NCBI RefSeq assembly: GCF_014117265.1 | Contig: NZ_CP059833.1 | Coordinates: forward strand, 959,068-1,023,067 | DNA from: Corynebacterium hindlerae | Lineage (GTDB): Bacteria; Actinomycetota; Actinomycetes; Mycobacteriales; Mycobacteriaceae | Length of the DNA: 64,000 nucleotides | Direction: 5' to 3' | Shown here: one piece after another, positions 44,614-53,303 of the stretch | How positions within the stretch are numbered: the first letter of the stretch is position 1 | How the letters are laid out: each line of letters starts with the position of its first letter | The notes under the pieces: model-generated | The model's database searches: none | What the model saw: only the letters and a program-made list of their open reading frames with translations | Told to the model about the DNA's origin: nothing | Program-made: the position numbers and the translations under genes

Positions 44614-47531
44614 CGCGTCGCCTCATCCAGCAGGTACAACACGTGTTCGTAGTTGTATCCGGTCTTTTGCTCCAGGCCCATTTCGCAGGTGCGATTGGCG
44701 GAGACGAAGACGTCGATAGGCCCGTCCTGTTGCGCTAACGCCAGCCCCGCGCGTTCGTCCTGCGTCGCTGACTCCAGGAGCTCTGGGTGGAGTAGGCCGC
44801 GATCACCTGCGGTACCGCAGCAGGTGGCGCCGACTGGGATGAATGCCTCCTCGGCTGCGAAGGAAGCAACATCCATGAGCGGATCCACCAGGTCCATGTG
44901 GTGGAGGGAGCAGTTCGGGTGCACGGCCACGCGGCTAACCGGGTGGGCGACGGTCAAGGAAGGCAACAGGGATGCTGCCCACTCCACCGCATCCATGATG
45001 CGGATCTTCTCCCAGCGCGACTGCTGCTCCTCTGTCAGCTCTCCGGGCACGTTCTCCAGCATGCCATGGGTGCAGGAGGCTGCGTCTACCACGATCGGCA
45101 ACGTGCCGGATTCGGACCACAGCCACAGGTCCTCGAGGAGTTTCACGCACATGTAGTGCTTGGCGTCTCGGAAACCTTTGGAGCTAAACGGTGTGCCACA
45201 GCAGGTTCCGGCGACGCCGCTTGGGATGTGCAGTGGCTTGCCCGCACGCTCGGACACTGCGACCAGGGTTTCTGGCAGGGACACCCCGGCGCCAGACCGC
45301 CCGAACATGCGGTTGATGCAGGCTGGGAAGTAAATGGCCGCGGCCCCGGTGCGTGTCGTGGCGGGCAGCGTCGTGGCCGCCGGTGGCAGGCCATCCTGGG
45401 CGGAAGGCACGAGGTCTTCGGAAATCACGGTGCGCAGCGCGCCGGTGATTGCGGACAAGGCCCCACGTCCCACTACTTTTTCCACTGCCCCGGCAGCAGA
45501 GAGTCCACCGCGGGCAGCCTTTTCCACAGTGGCCCAGTTCTGAGCCAGTTTCAGTGCTACTTGGTTCGCCGCAGCGGACTGTTGTGCTGCCCGGAAGCTC
45601 TTCATCAGGGCTCCGGTGTCGATGGAGATGGGGCAGGATATTGCGCAAGTGCCGTCGGCGGCGCAGGTGTCGATGGCGTCGTAGCTGTAATCGTCGAACA
45701 GCGCCTTGAGCAGCGCGGATCCGGCTGGCTGGCGTGCCATCTCGCGGCGCAGGGCGATGCGTTGGCGTGGGGTGACGGTCACGTTGCGGGAGGGGCACAC
45801 CGGCTCGCAAAAACCACATTCCACGCAGTGGGTGGCTTCCGCTTCGATGCGGGGGAAGGACTTGAAGTTCTTCATGTGGATGTCTTGGTCTCGGGTGAAT
45901 TTGACGTTGGGGGCCAGGATCCCGTGTGGGTCGAGCAGTTGCTTGACCTCCCACATCAAGTTGAACAGCTCCGTGCCCCATTCCCGCTCCAGGTAGGGGG
46001 CCATGGCAAGTCCCGTACCGTGTTCGGCCTTAAGGGAGCCGTCGTACTTATCGATCACCAGCTTGACCAGGTCATCCATGAAGTTTTCGTAGGCGTGTAC
46101 TTCTGCTTCGTTGCCGAAGGCGGGCGTCATGAAGAAGTGCAAGTTTCCGAATGCGGCGTGCCCCATGACCATCTCTGGGTACTCGTGTTCGCGCAGCAGC
46201 TGCATCAGGTCTTTCGCGGCCTCGCCCACCTCTGCTGGTGGGAAGCACACGTCTTCAGTGATCAATGCGGTGCCTTCCTTGCGCTGCTTTCCGAAGAGGG
46301 TGAACAGGCCACCACGGATCTGCCACGCCAGGTCAATATCGCGTTGGTTCCGCATGAAGTCCAGTGGCGCGGTCAGCGGCGCGTCGGCAAGCACTGCCTG
46401 GGCAGCAGCGATTTTTGCTTGGAGGTCTGCCTCATCCACGCCGGCGATTTCCAGCAGCAGCGCGGAGGCGTCATCATCGAGGTCAATCCATTTCGGGTCC
46501 GCGCCCTTGAAGTTACCCACCGATTCGCGCAGCACGGGGCTCACCAGGATCTCGCAGGCGGCGGCGCCAGCAGCCATGAGCTGTGGGACGCACTCCGCCG
46601 CGGAGGCGAGTGTGGGCAGCATGACCCACGTGACGGCCTTGACCGTGGGCAGTGGTTGGGTCTCCAGTTCTGCGTCTGCGATGAAACCGAGTGTGCCTTC
46701 GGCACCCACCATCAGGCGACGCAGGATTCCAACGGGGGTATCTGCGTCGAGGAAGGCGTCGAGGCGGATGCCATTGGTGTTACGGATGGAGAATTTGCGG
46801 CGCAGGCGGGCAACCAGGGCGTCGTCGGCAAGCAGTCGGGCGCGGATGTCCATCAACCCCGCCACCAGCTCGGGCTCAGCGGCGGCGAGGGTGGCGTCAG
46901 CGTCAGCAGCGCGCGTATCGACGACCGTTCCCGACGGCAACACGATGGTGGCTTCGCGGATCGCGTGATAGGAGTCCTGCTCCACGGTGCAACGCATGCC
47001 ACCGGAGTTGTTGGAGAGAATGCCGCCGATCGTGGCCACCACCGCAGAGGCAGGATCTGGGGCGAAGCGTCGTCCAGAGCGTGCCAGCACCGCGTTGAGG
47101 GCGGTGAGGGTTTCGCCGGGGCGAACGTACACGCTGTCCTCGCGTACCTCAATGCCACGGAAGTTGGAGCGGACATCTACCAGGATGTCGTCGCCTTGCG
47201 CCTGGCCGTTGAGGGAAGATCCGCCGGAGCGGAACACCAGATTTCGGCCGTTCGCCTCACAGTAGGCCATGATTTTTTGCACATCGGAGGCTTCACGCGG
47301 AGCCACCACTACCTGCGGAAATAGCCGGTAGTGGCTGGCGTCTGACGCGTAGCGCACCAGGTCCAGGGCACGCCAGTGAACCTGATCAGCCCCGAGTAGA
47401 TCCGTCAGATCCTGTTTCAGCTCCTGTGGCGTACCGGAGGAGAGTTCTTCCGGAAAACGGTCGGGAAACTCTTCGCTGTTTCCATGCGGTTGGCCAATTT
47501 TGGTGGTGTCGAGGGTGAGGAGCTTCTTCAT
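44610..47531 (-). CDS. FAD-linked oxidase / Fe-S protein, D-lactate or D-2-hydroxyacid dehydrogenase type
   Basis: A 973-aa fusion. Residues about 65-225 are FAD_binding_4 (VVVAPREASDVQKIMAYC, FRSGGSSLNGQAQGDDILVD, GGILSNNSGGMRCT); about 270-550 the FAD-oxidase C-terminal domain (GHAAFGNLHFFMTP, AEHGTGLAMAPYLEREWG). Next come two 4Fe-4S sets, CVECGFCEPVCPSRN and CAADGTCAISCP, and then two CCG domains with GTCCGTPFSSKG and GATCCGTAGDRG. This architecture matches quinone-linked D-lactate dehydrogenases (Dld-II type) and D-2-hydroxyglutarate dehydrogenases. The substrate cannot be chosen from sequence. The sucrase/ferredoxin-like gene lies 5 bp upstream on the same strand. Confidence 0.9.
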   Translation of the reverse strand: MKKLLTLDTTKIGQPHGNSEEFPDRFPEELSSGTPQELKQDLTDLLGADQVHWRALDLVRYASDASHYRLFPQVVVAPREASDVQKIMAYCEANGRNLVFRSGGSSLNGQAQGDDILVDVRSNFRGIEVREDSVYVRPGETLTALNAVLARSGRRFAPDPASAVVATIGGILSNNSGGMRCTVEQDSYHAIREATIVLPSGTVVDTRAADADATLAAAEPELVAGLMDIRARLLADDALVARLRRKFSIRNTNGIRLDAFLDADTPVGILRRLMVGAEGTLGFIADAELETQPLPTVKAVTWVMLPTLASAAECVPQLMAAGAAACEILVSPVLRESVGNFKGADPKWIDLDDDASALLLEIAGVDEADLQAKIAAAQAVLADAPLTAPLDFMRNQRDIDLAWQIRGGLFTLFGKQRKEGTALITEDVCFPPAEVGEAAKDLMQLLREHEYPEMVMGHAAFGNLHFFMTPAFGNEAEVHAYENFMDDLVKLVIDKYDGSLKAEHGTGLAMAPYLEREWGTELFNLMWEVKQLLDPHGILAPNVKFTRDQDIHMKNFKSFPRIEAEATHCVECGFCEPVCPSRNVTVTPRQRIALRREMARQPAGSALLKALFDDYSYDAIDTCAADGTCAISCPISIDTGALMKSFRAAQQSAAANQVALKLAQNWATVEKAARGGLSAAGAVEKVVGRGALSAITGALRTVISEDLVPSAQDGLPPAATTLPATTRTGAAAIYFPACINRMFGRSGAGVSLPETLVAVSERAGKPLHIPSGVAGTCCGTPFSSKGFRDAKHYMCVKLLEDLWLWSESGTLPIVVDAASCTHGMLENVPGELTEEQQSRWEKIRIMDAVEWAASLLPSLTVAHPVSRVAVHPNCSLHHMDLVDPLMDVASFAAEEAFIPVGATCCGTAGDRGLLHPELLESATQDERAGLALAQQDGPIDVFVSANRTCEMGLEQKTGYNYEHVLYLLDEATR

Positions 47532-47536
47532 GCCCC

Positions 47537-48400
47537 TTAAATTACCTGCTTTATCCTATCGACCACCACAGCTTTCCCGGTTTTTGGCGGCTCACCGCAC
47601 GAGGAAATCACATTGGGAACTTCTTTTTTCGCGAAAGTAATGTCCCACGTCCGCCCGTCGGGGTGGGTCACCCTCTGCCCGCTGGCCTGGAGCGCACCCA
47701 TCATCACACGCTCACCGGCTGCCACGAGCTCCGTGGCCACCGCGAGTTCCGCGACTTGCTCTGTCTTGGTGCAGCAACTGCGCCCCCGATTCCCTGGCAG
47801 GAAAAGCTCGCCCCGTTGCAGGTGGCGCACCATGTCGATCGCGGCCGAGGAGTTGAGCCGACCATAGGAGTAGCCCCACGGCAAGGTGATGATCGACGGC
47901 GCAAAGCGGTGGCCTTTGGTGTGGGAGGATTCCCAAATGATGTCGCCGTCGAAGGCACAGGTCAGGTCGGCAGCAAGCGGGCGCCCCTTGAGCGCGCAGC
48001 ACCGGTCCCGTTTGCCGTGCGTACACACCAGCACCACGGGGTGATCCACCTCTTCCCCGCCTGAGCGCCCCGGTGCGGAAATATCGATATCCCACAACTG
48101 CGAGATATCCGAGATCATCAGTTTTTCTACCACTCCTACTTCTGTAAAAGCGATGAACACTGTTGTGTTGGCGCGTTGCTGTCCTTCTCTGCCCGCTTTG
48201 CGGATCAGCTGGACCGTGGCACCCATTCTCTTCAGGTAGGAAGCCAACTGCTCTGTGATCTCTGGTCCGAAGGCGTCACCGTCCATGACATCGTGGCCCC
48301 AGCCGTGTGCATGCTCGATGGCGAGGAATATCTTTCCCGTTTTTGCGGTCCCCGGCAGCGGTTCCGCACGTCCCGTAGAGCAAAAAACATCGGCGTTCAT
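47537..48400 (-). CDS. Sucrase/ferredoxin-like family protein
   Basis: A 287-aa protein with the thioredoxin-like ferredoxin fold of the Suc_Fer-like family. Conserved residues are in VLVCTHGKRDRCCALKG, WESSHTKGHRFAPSIITLPWG, YSYGRL and RGRSCCTKTEQVAELA; the clustered Cys and His residues could bind a 2Fe-2S centre. It is followed after 5 bp by the Fe-S flavoprotein gene and may be an electron-transfer or maturation partner for it. Confidence 0.85.
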   Translation of the reverse strand: MNADVFCSTGRAEPLPGTAKTGKIFLAIEHAHGWGHDVMDGDAFGPEITEQLASYLKRMGATVQLIRKAGREGQQRANTTVFIAFTEVGVVEKLMISDISQLWDIDISAPGRSGGEEVDHPVVLVCTHGKRDRCCALKGRPLAADLTCAFDGDIIWESSHTKGHRFAPSIITLPWGYSYGRLNSSAAIDMVRHLQRGELFLPGNRGRSCCTKTEQVAELAVATELVAAGERVMMGALQASGQRVTHPDGRTWDITFAKKEVPNVISSCGEPPKTGKAVVVDRIKQVI

Positions 48401-48527
48401 GGCACCAGACTAGCCTGTTCGCTAAGGATTACCTAACCTGTTACTCAAGTGTCTGATGTTATTACTGTTTGGCAACGATTCCGCCGATAATTATCTTTTG
48501 ATAGGCCCCTCTAGATACGGTAGATAC

Positions 48528-49154
48528 ATGAATGCCATTTTTCGTTATGCCCGCAGCACAGCTCTCGTGGCAGCTGTCAGCCTGGCCGCTATCGGCCTGA
48601 CTGCATGCGGCACAACCGAAACATCGTCTGGCGGGCCCACCAACATCCAAAAGCACTCGCTAGCAACCGATAGCACCCCCTCCCCCGCCCCAGAATCTAC
48701 GGATCTCTCCCCACTGGGCAAGACAGACCCGACGATGAAAACTCACGCAATGGAAGCTCCCGCCAAGCTCGTCCCCGTCGCGATGCGCGCCGGCACCCAC
48801 AAGAGCTTTGATCGCGTGGTAGTCGAGTTCACGGGCGAAGGCACCCCTGGCTGGCATGTGGATTACATCCCCACCCCGCAACAGCAGGCCAGCGGACAAG
48901 ACCTTCCGGTGAGCGGAGATTCTTTCCTCAACGTCAACATCGACGGCACCACCTACCCCTTCGAAATTGGCGTTCCCGAACAAGAACTCACTCCCGTCAA
49001 GGGCGCAGGCCCTGCCGTGAATGAGGTCGTCTCCGGTGGCACGTTTGAAGGCCGCTCCCAGTTCATCATCGGACTCAATGGTGCGCCTCGTCCGTACTCG
49101 GTCTCCTTCCTGGAAGACCCGAAGCGACTCGTCATCGACTTCGAACAGAACTAA
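48528..49154 (+). CDS. Secreted lipoprotein with AMIN-like domain
   Basis: A 208-aa protein whose ATG at 48528 opens a lipoprotein signal (MNAIFRYARSTALVAAVSLA, lipobox LTAC). A low-complexity Ser/Thr/Pro linker (about 30-65) is followed by a beta-rich domain, FDRVVVEFTGEGTPGWHVDYI ... GRSQFIIGLNGAPRPYSVSFLEDPKRLVIDF. The last part matches the AMIN-like domains of actinobacterial lipoproteins, thought to bind cell wall. Its 3' end overlaps imuB by 4 bp tail to tail. Confidence 0.8.
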   Translation: MNAIFRYARSTALVAAVSLAAIGLTACGTTETSSGGPTNIQKHSLATDSTPSPAPESTDLSPLGKTDPTMKTHAMEAPAKLVPVAMRAGTHKSFDRVVVEFTGEGTPGWHVDYIPTPQQQASGQDLPVSGDSFLNVNIDGTTYPFEIGVPEQELTPVKGAGPAVNEVVSGGTFEGRSQFIIGLNGAPRPYSVSFLEDPKRLVIDFEQN

Positions 49155-50653
49155 TCGTAGGTAGCTTCTACCCGCCACCGCCCCGCGAGCCACAGCAACA
49201 ACAAAGCTCGCGGGGCGTCGTCATACTGCGCCACTAGCTGCAGGCGCGCATACCTCCGCCCGGTTTCCTCCCACCAGCGCTCGTCCACGGGCCACGGCCC
49301 CGCCCACGCGGTGACGGGAAACTTCCGGCCACCACGCACCAACCATGCCGGCTGTGTGTTGAGAACCGCATCCGCAGTGACGTACACATCGGAGCCGGTG
49401 GCGTCGATAAGCTGCAACGTTGCGGCCGGGTGCGTGACGCTGCGCGCCGGGCGTGGTGAGGGAATCGCCCCCAGCCAGGGCCCATCCGCACGCGCAGGGG
49501 CCGCCTCTTCCCCGTAGGGCACCAGTTCGACACACTCCGCGGGACCCCGACCACCCACGGCCCGCGGTTGGAGCACCGCATCTGTCCCCAGCATCGACTG
49601 CACCCGCGACACCACCCGGCGCACCTGCGCCGCACGCTCCCCGGAACCGCCCCACAGCCCTGCATCGTTGCCGGGGGCGGTCACCTCAACCGGCTCCAGC
49701 GCGAGCGTACGAATACCCGGCAGTTCACGGCTCGTCAGCCACCCGTCCAGTTGCCACCGCACTCGGTCCGCCGTCGCCTGCTCCGTAAGCGCCTCCCGAG
49801 TACGCCACACTCGTTCCAGCTGCACGTCAAACTCTGCAATAACCCTCAGTCGCTGACACACCACGCCCGCCTGGCGCAACTTATCATGCAGCGTCACCGC
49901 CAACGTGCGCGCCACAAACGCGGCCTCATCCACCCGGGTAATCAGCTCCTCTGGGGTAAGCTCTACCCGCAGCTCCGCGGTCGGCAACTCCGGCGCGACC
50001 TTCCGCATCTCTTGGGCGCTCGCCACCCGTCGGCAGTGCAGCCCGGCGCGCCCAAACCGGGTCGCCACCGCAGCGGCAGGCAACGCAGCCAGCTCGCCAA
50101 GCTTCACGACGCCCAATCCCTCAAAACCCCGCACCACCTCCGGATCGCACCCCAACGCCTCTTCCGCCCGCAGCACCGATAACGGCTGCTTGCGCAAAAA
50201 CTGGGTACTGGCACCAGGTGCAACCGCTGTCCCCGCACGGGCAGCAATCAGAGCTGTCGTAATCTCATCAGCAACCCCCACCATGCAGTCCACTCCCCGC
50301 AGCGCTGCCGCGTCCGCCAATAACTGCACCGCCTGTTCTTCGCCGCCATAAAACCGTGCCGCCACATCAGCAGCTACCACCGCCAGGCCTGGCCGCAGCA
50401 CCTCCACGCTCGGTGTCACCTCTTCCAGTTCCCGCAACACCGGTTCAAACTCTCGCGCATCCCGGTCCTCATCCCATTCTGCGAGCGCCACCTGAGGCCA
50501 CAATGCTTGCGCCTCCCGCACCCGCATCCCCCGACGCAGCCCCTGGGATCGAGCCCGCGAACTGCAGGCTTTGATGCGATGCTGCTTCACCACGGCGTCC
50601 ACCCCAGCCGCATGGGTTGGCCAGTCCGGAAACCACACCGCCATGACCCGCAT
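49151..50653 (-). CDS. imuB: ImuB, Y-family polymerase-like mutasome protein
   Basis: A 500-aa Y-family homologue. The start MRVMAVWFPDWPTHAAG lacks the catalytic acidic motif of active Pol IV (normally D-x-D/N), and later LRPGLAVVAADVAARFYGGEEQAVQ also departs from the SIDE motif, as in ImuB proteins that act as adaptors. Thumb/little-finger region and a C-terminal ImuB extension are visible (GPWPVDERWWEETGRRYARLQLVAQ). It directly follows imuA with no gap. Together with DnaE2 it makes the SOS mutasome. Confidence 0.9.
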   Translation of the reverse strand: MRVMAVWFPDWPTHAAGVDAVVKQHRIKACSSRARSQGLRRGMRVREAQALWPQVALAEWDEDRDAREFEPVLRELEEVTPSVEVLRPGLAVVAADVAARFYGGEEQAVQLLADAAALRGVDCMVGVADEITTALIAARAGTAVAPGASTQFLRKQPLSVLRAEEALGCDPEVVRGFEGLGVVKLGELAALPAAAVATRFGRAGLHCRRVASAQEMRKVAPELPTAELRVELTPEELITRVDEAAFVARTLAVTLHDKLRQAGVVCQRLRVIAEFDVQLERVWRTREALTEQATADRVRWQLDGWLTSRELPGIRTLALEPVEVTAPGNDAGLWGGSGERAAQVRRVVSRVQSMLGTDAVLQPRAVGGRGPAECVELVPYGEEAAPARADGPWLGAIPSPRPARSVTHPAATLQLIDATGSDVYVTADAVLNTQPAWLVRGGRKFPVTAWAGPWPVDERWWEETGRRYARLQLVAQYDDAPRALLLLWLAGRWRVEATYD

Positions 50654-51322
50654 TTACACCACCCGCAAATGCGACTGCGCCTCACCCACCGTGAGCTTTT
50701 GGACGCGGCGCCCCATTTTTGTTGTTATCTCGACGTCAATTTCCAGGCCACGAATCCGGCCTGTACCAGGACCGATACCATGAAAACGCGTCACTTTAGC
50801 CGTCAGTGTCAGGTGCGGGGACGGGCTCGTAAGATTCACAAGCAGCACCGCAGCGTTGCCGTTACGCACCTTGCCCAACAGCGGGCGTGCCCGCACTGGC
50901 GACAATTCCTGGGGCGCCTCTGCCCGGTAAATCACCACATCCATCCCCTCAGTCAGCACGGCCACGGTATTCAGCGGATCCGGGCCCGGGTCAGGGACTG
51001 TGACTACGTTGGGCAGCGACTGCGCAACATCCGACAGCAGCAGCTCTGGCCAGCCCACCACAGCAACAGAATTTCCTTCCTGCACCGCTGCTCGAATGAT
51101 CTCAACCACAAAAGCGGGAGTATCCGTGCAGTGCACCACCGCGCGACGCGGGAAGGTTAGCTGAAGCGTCGGCGGGGCAGGTATCCCCTGTTCTTCCGGA
51201 AGCTCTGGCCTGGGCGCCGCCCCTACGGCTTCCATGCGCGCCCGAAGAGTGGCGATGCGATCCTCCCGACTTAGCGTCGAGAGCTCACCCGCCACAATTT
51301 TTCGAACGCTTGTTCCCTCCAT
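50654..51322 (-). CDS. imuA: ImuA-like RecA-fold mutasome protein
   Basis: Up to 222 aa. The RecA-like core is degenerate (VVHCTDTPAFVVEIIRAAVQEGNSVAVVGWPELLLSDVAQSLPNVVTVPDPG), with no intact Walker A, as in actinobacterial ImuA'. The longest frame starts at the ATG at 51322, but a LexA-like box overlaps its first codons, so a GTG at 51295 just after the box is a serious alternative. Neither has a clear Shine-Dalgarno. ImuB follows immediately. Confidence 0.85.
   Translation of the reverse strand: MEGTSVRKIVAGELSTLSREDRIATLRARMEAVGAAPRPELPEEQGIPAPPTLQLTFPRRAVVHCTDTPAFVVEIIRAAVQEGNSVAVVGWPELLLSDVAQSLPNVVTVPDPGPDPLNTVAVLTEGMDVVIYRAEAPQELSPVRARPLLGKVRNGNAAVLLVNLTSPSPHLTLTAKVTRFHGIGPGTGRIRGLEIDVEITTKMGRRVQKLTVGEAQSHLRVV
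51302..51317 (-). promoter_or_regulatory. LexA-like box at the imuA start
   Basis: TCGAAC-GCTT-GTTCCC contains the full SOS core GAAC-N4-GTTC with one perfect outer half (TCGAAC). It lies 7-22 bp before the GTG start candidate of imuA. Confidence 0.65.
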
Positions 51323-51416
51323 GGGTAACAGTATTGCGGGTCGTTGTGGCGCTCGTCAAGCCGAGAGCGCACGGTTTCATGACGGCTAACAAAACCTCTG
51401 TCCATTTCAAACCTTC

Positions 51417-52067
51417 TCAGGCGAGGTCATACCGTTGCGCCCACCGCGTCAGCGCATGCCGGTTCGATTGCTGGGTCTTGCGCAGAATGTTCGAAGAGTG
51501 GGTCTCTACTGTCTTAATGGAGATAAACAGCTCGGCGGCGATTTCTTTGTAGGTGTAACCGCGGGCCAGCAAGCGCAATACTTCCAGCTCTCGGCGGGTC
51601 AGTGCGTCAACTAGCTCTGGCTGCTCGGCCGGTTCGTCTACTACACCTGCTCCCGCGTGCGCATCAGGGGTGGCAAAGGCATCGAGAACAAAACCTGCGA
51701 GGCGTGGCGAGAACACTGCGTCGCCTTCGTGGACTCGGCGGATGGCGTCGACAAGCTCGGCGCCGTTGATTGATTTGGTGACGTACCCGCGGGCGCCAGC
51801 GCGGATCACGGAAATCACGTCCTCAGCGGCATCGGATACGGATAACGCCAGGTAGCGCGGGGTGGGGGCGCCGGCGATCACTGCGAGGCCACCGCCGTCG
51901 GGCATGTGCACATCGAGGAGCACAACATCCGGATTTGTGCGTGAAATCCCCTCGACAGCCTCCGCTACGCTGCCTGCCTCGCCGACGATATCCACCTGCC
52001 CGGAAATCTCCGCGCGGACACCGGAGCGGAAGACGGAGTGATCATCAACAAGAAAGACACGTATCAT
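51417..52067 (-). CDS. esrR: LuxR/NarL-type response regulator
   Basis: A 216-aa two-component regulator. The receiver domain has DDH at 8-10, phosphoacceptor Asp52 (VVLLDVHMPDGGG), Thr/Ser in LALSVSD and Lys in GYVTKSING. The C-terminal LuxR HTH reads LTRRELEVLRLLARGYTYKEIAAELFISIKTVETHSSNIL. Its start overlaps the kinase stop by 4 bp. The PspC-type partner and the guaA-side location match EsrR of the EsrISR envelope-stress system of C. glutamicum; orthology is inferred from context. Confidence 0.9.
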   Translation of the reverse strand: MIRVFLVDDHSVFRSGVRAEISGQVDIVGEAGSVAEAVEGISRTNPDVVLLDVHMPDGGGLAVIAGAPTPRYLALSVSDAAEDVISVIRAGARGYVTKSINGAELVDAIRRVHEGDAVFSPRLAGFVLDAFATPDAHAGAGVVDEPAEQPELVDALTRRELEVLRLLARGYTYKEIAAELFISIKTVETHSSNILRKTQQSNRHALTRWAQRYDLA

Positions 52068-53218
52068 GCCTCCGAGTCTACTGGCATCTGGATATGTATT
52101 TCAGTGCCTTCACCAGGCGCCGTCTTCACAAACACCTCACCCCCGGCGCGCTCCACGCGACCGCAAATGGAGTCTTGCAGTCCGTGCCGGGAAGGAGCTA
52201 CCTGGGAAGGATCGAAGCCTACCCCGCGGTCCCGGACGAAAATCTCCACATCCCCAAAGACCTCGCAGTACACGTCGAGGTTCGTCACCTGTGCGTGCTT
52301 CGCCGCATTGACCATGGCTTCACGAGCCGCCAGCACGGCAGCTTGTGTTTCATCAGTGATCGGAGCGTCCCCCACCGTCACCGGGGCAATACGGATCCCG
52401 TACATATCTTCCACTTCGCCGGCTGCTAATTCCAGGGCTTGGGAGACGGTACTAGAAGAGGAGGTTTTGCCGTCGAAAAGCCACTGCCGTAGTTCGCGTT
52501 CCTGTCCCCGCGCCAACCGCGCGACCTCGGCGGAGTCTTCGGCGCGTTTCTGAATCAGGGCGAGCGTTTGCAGCACCGAATCGTGGATGCGGGACGCGAT
52601 CTCGGCACGTTCTTCCGCTTTGGCTTTCTCATCGCGTTCCTCGGTGAGGCGCTGCCACATACGCAGCAGCAGCGGAATCGCCAGCACCGCGGCGCCTAAC
52701 AGGGTTACCATCACCGCCACGATCGTCGCTACGAACAACGCAGGATCAGCCCAGTTCACCGCCACGACAAAAATTCCGAGCAGCACCAAGCTCATGCCCC
52801 CGAAAATAGAGACCGCATTCTTGGGTTGCGCGAGCGATTCCACTCCTTGGTCGTAGGCCCGCCACGCCACTAACGCACCAACGCCCACCACCAGCAGCGG
52901 GATCAACGAGGAACCCTCGAAGCCTGTCAGCACTGACAAGCTGAGCACCGCCGCTGCCATGCCCAGCACCACAATCCCGAGGTTGACGAGCCGCGGGATC
53001 TCCGTTTTGGTCGGCACTTCCGGTTCTTGTCCCACCGGGGACGGCTTCGTCAACATCCAGGTGCCCATATAAAATGCCAGCCCCATGCCACCAAGAAGAC
53101 ACGACACCAGCAGCACCAGGCGCACGGTCAGCACGTCAACATCAAGGTGAACAGCCAAACCAGACGCCACGCCGCCAACAACACGCTTCCGCGGGCGATA
53201 AAACTTGGGGTACATCAT
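52064..53218 (-). CDS. esrS: PspC-domain sensor histidine kinase
   Basis: A 384-aa membrane kinase. An N-terminal PspC domain (KFYRPRKRVVGGVASGLAVHLDVDVLTVRLVLLVSCLLGG) is followed by further hydrophobic helices to about residue 195. Then come a HisKA_3 dimerisation segment with phosphoacceptor His (ERAEIASRIHDSVLQTLALIQ) and an HATPase domain with AAREAMVNAAKHA and VRDRGVGFDPSQV. It is cotranscribed with the response regulator and divergent from a PspC-domain protein that could be its inhibitor, as EsrI is for EsrS. Confidence 0.9.
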   Translation of the reverse strand: MMYPKFYRPRKRVVGGVASGLAVHLDVDVLTVRLVLLVSCLLGGMGLAFYMGTWMLTKPSPVGQEPEVPTKTEIPRLVNLGIVVLGMAAAVLSLSVLTGFEGSSLIPLLVVGVGALVAWRAYDQGVESLAQPKNAVSIFGGMSLVLLGIFVVAVNWADPALFVATIVAVMVTLLGAAVLAIPLLLRMWQRLTEERDEKAKAEERAEIASRIHDSVLQTLALIQKRAEDSAEVARLARGQERELRQWLFDGKTSSSSTVSQALELAAGEVEDMYGIRIAPVTVGDAPITDETQAAVLAAREAMVNAAKHAQVTNLDVYCEVFGDVEIFVRDRGVGFDPSQVAPSRHGLQDSICGRVERAGGEVFVKTAPGEGTEIHIQMPVDSEA

Positions 53219-53261
53219 GACTGCTATCTTCGCACGCTTTTATCTTTTTGAAATCAGTGGA

Positions 53262-53275
53262 AACCCTGATGTTTT
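53262..53275 (+). promoter_or_regulatory. Shared motif AACCCTGAYGTTTT, copy 1
   Basis: AACCCTGATGTTTT lies 29 bp before the ATG of the fused PspC gene, in the divergent gap with esrS. The same 14-mer with one change is at 54395-54408 before the second PspC gene, making it a candidate binding site of the response regulator. Confidence 0.55.
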
Positions 53276-53303
53276 CTTCCTTGTTTTGCGGGATCATAAA
53301 AGT

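Noticed and set aside
44898..47324. An 808-codon plus-strand frame opposite the Fe-S flavoprotein
   Set aside because: Shadow of the 973-aa gene, with unnatural composition (rich in Gly, His, Gln) and no motif.
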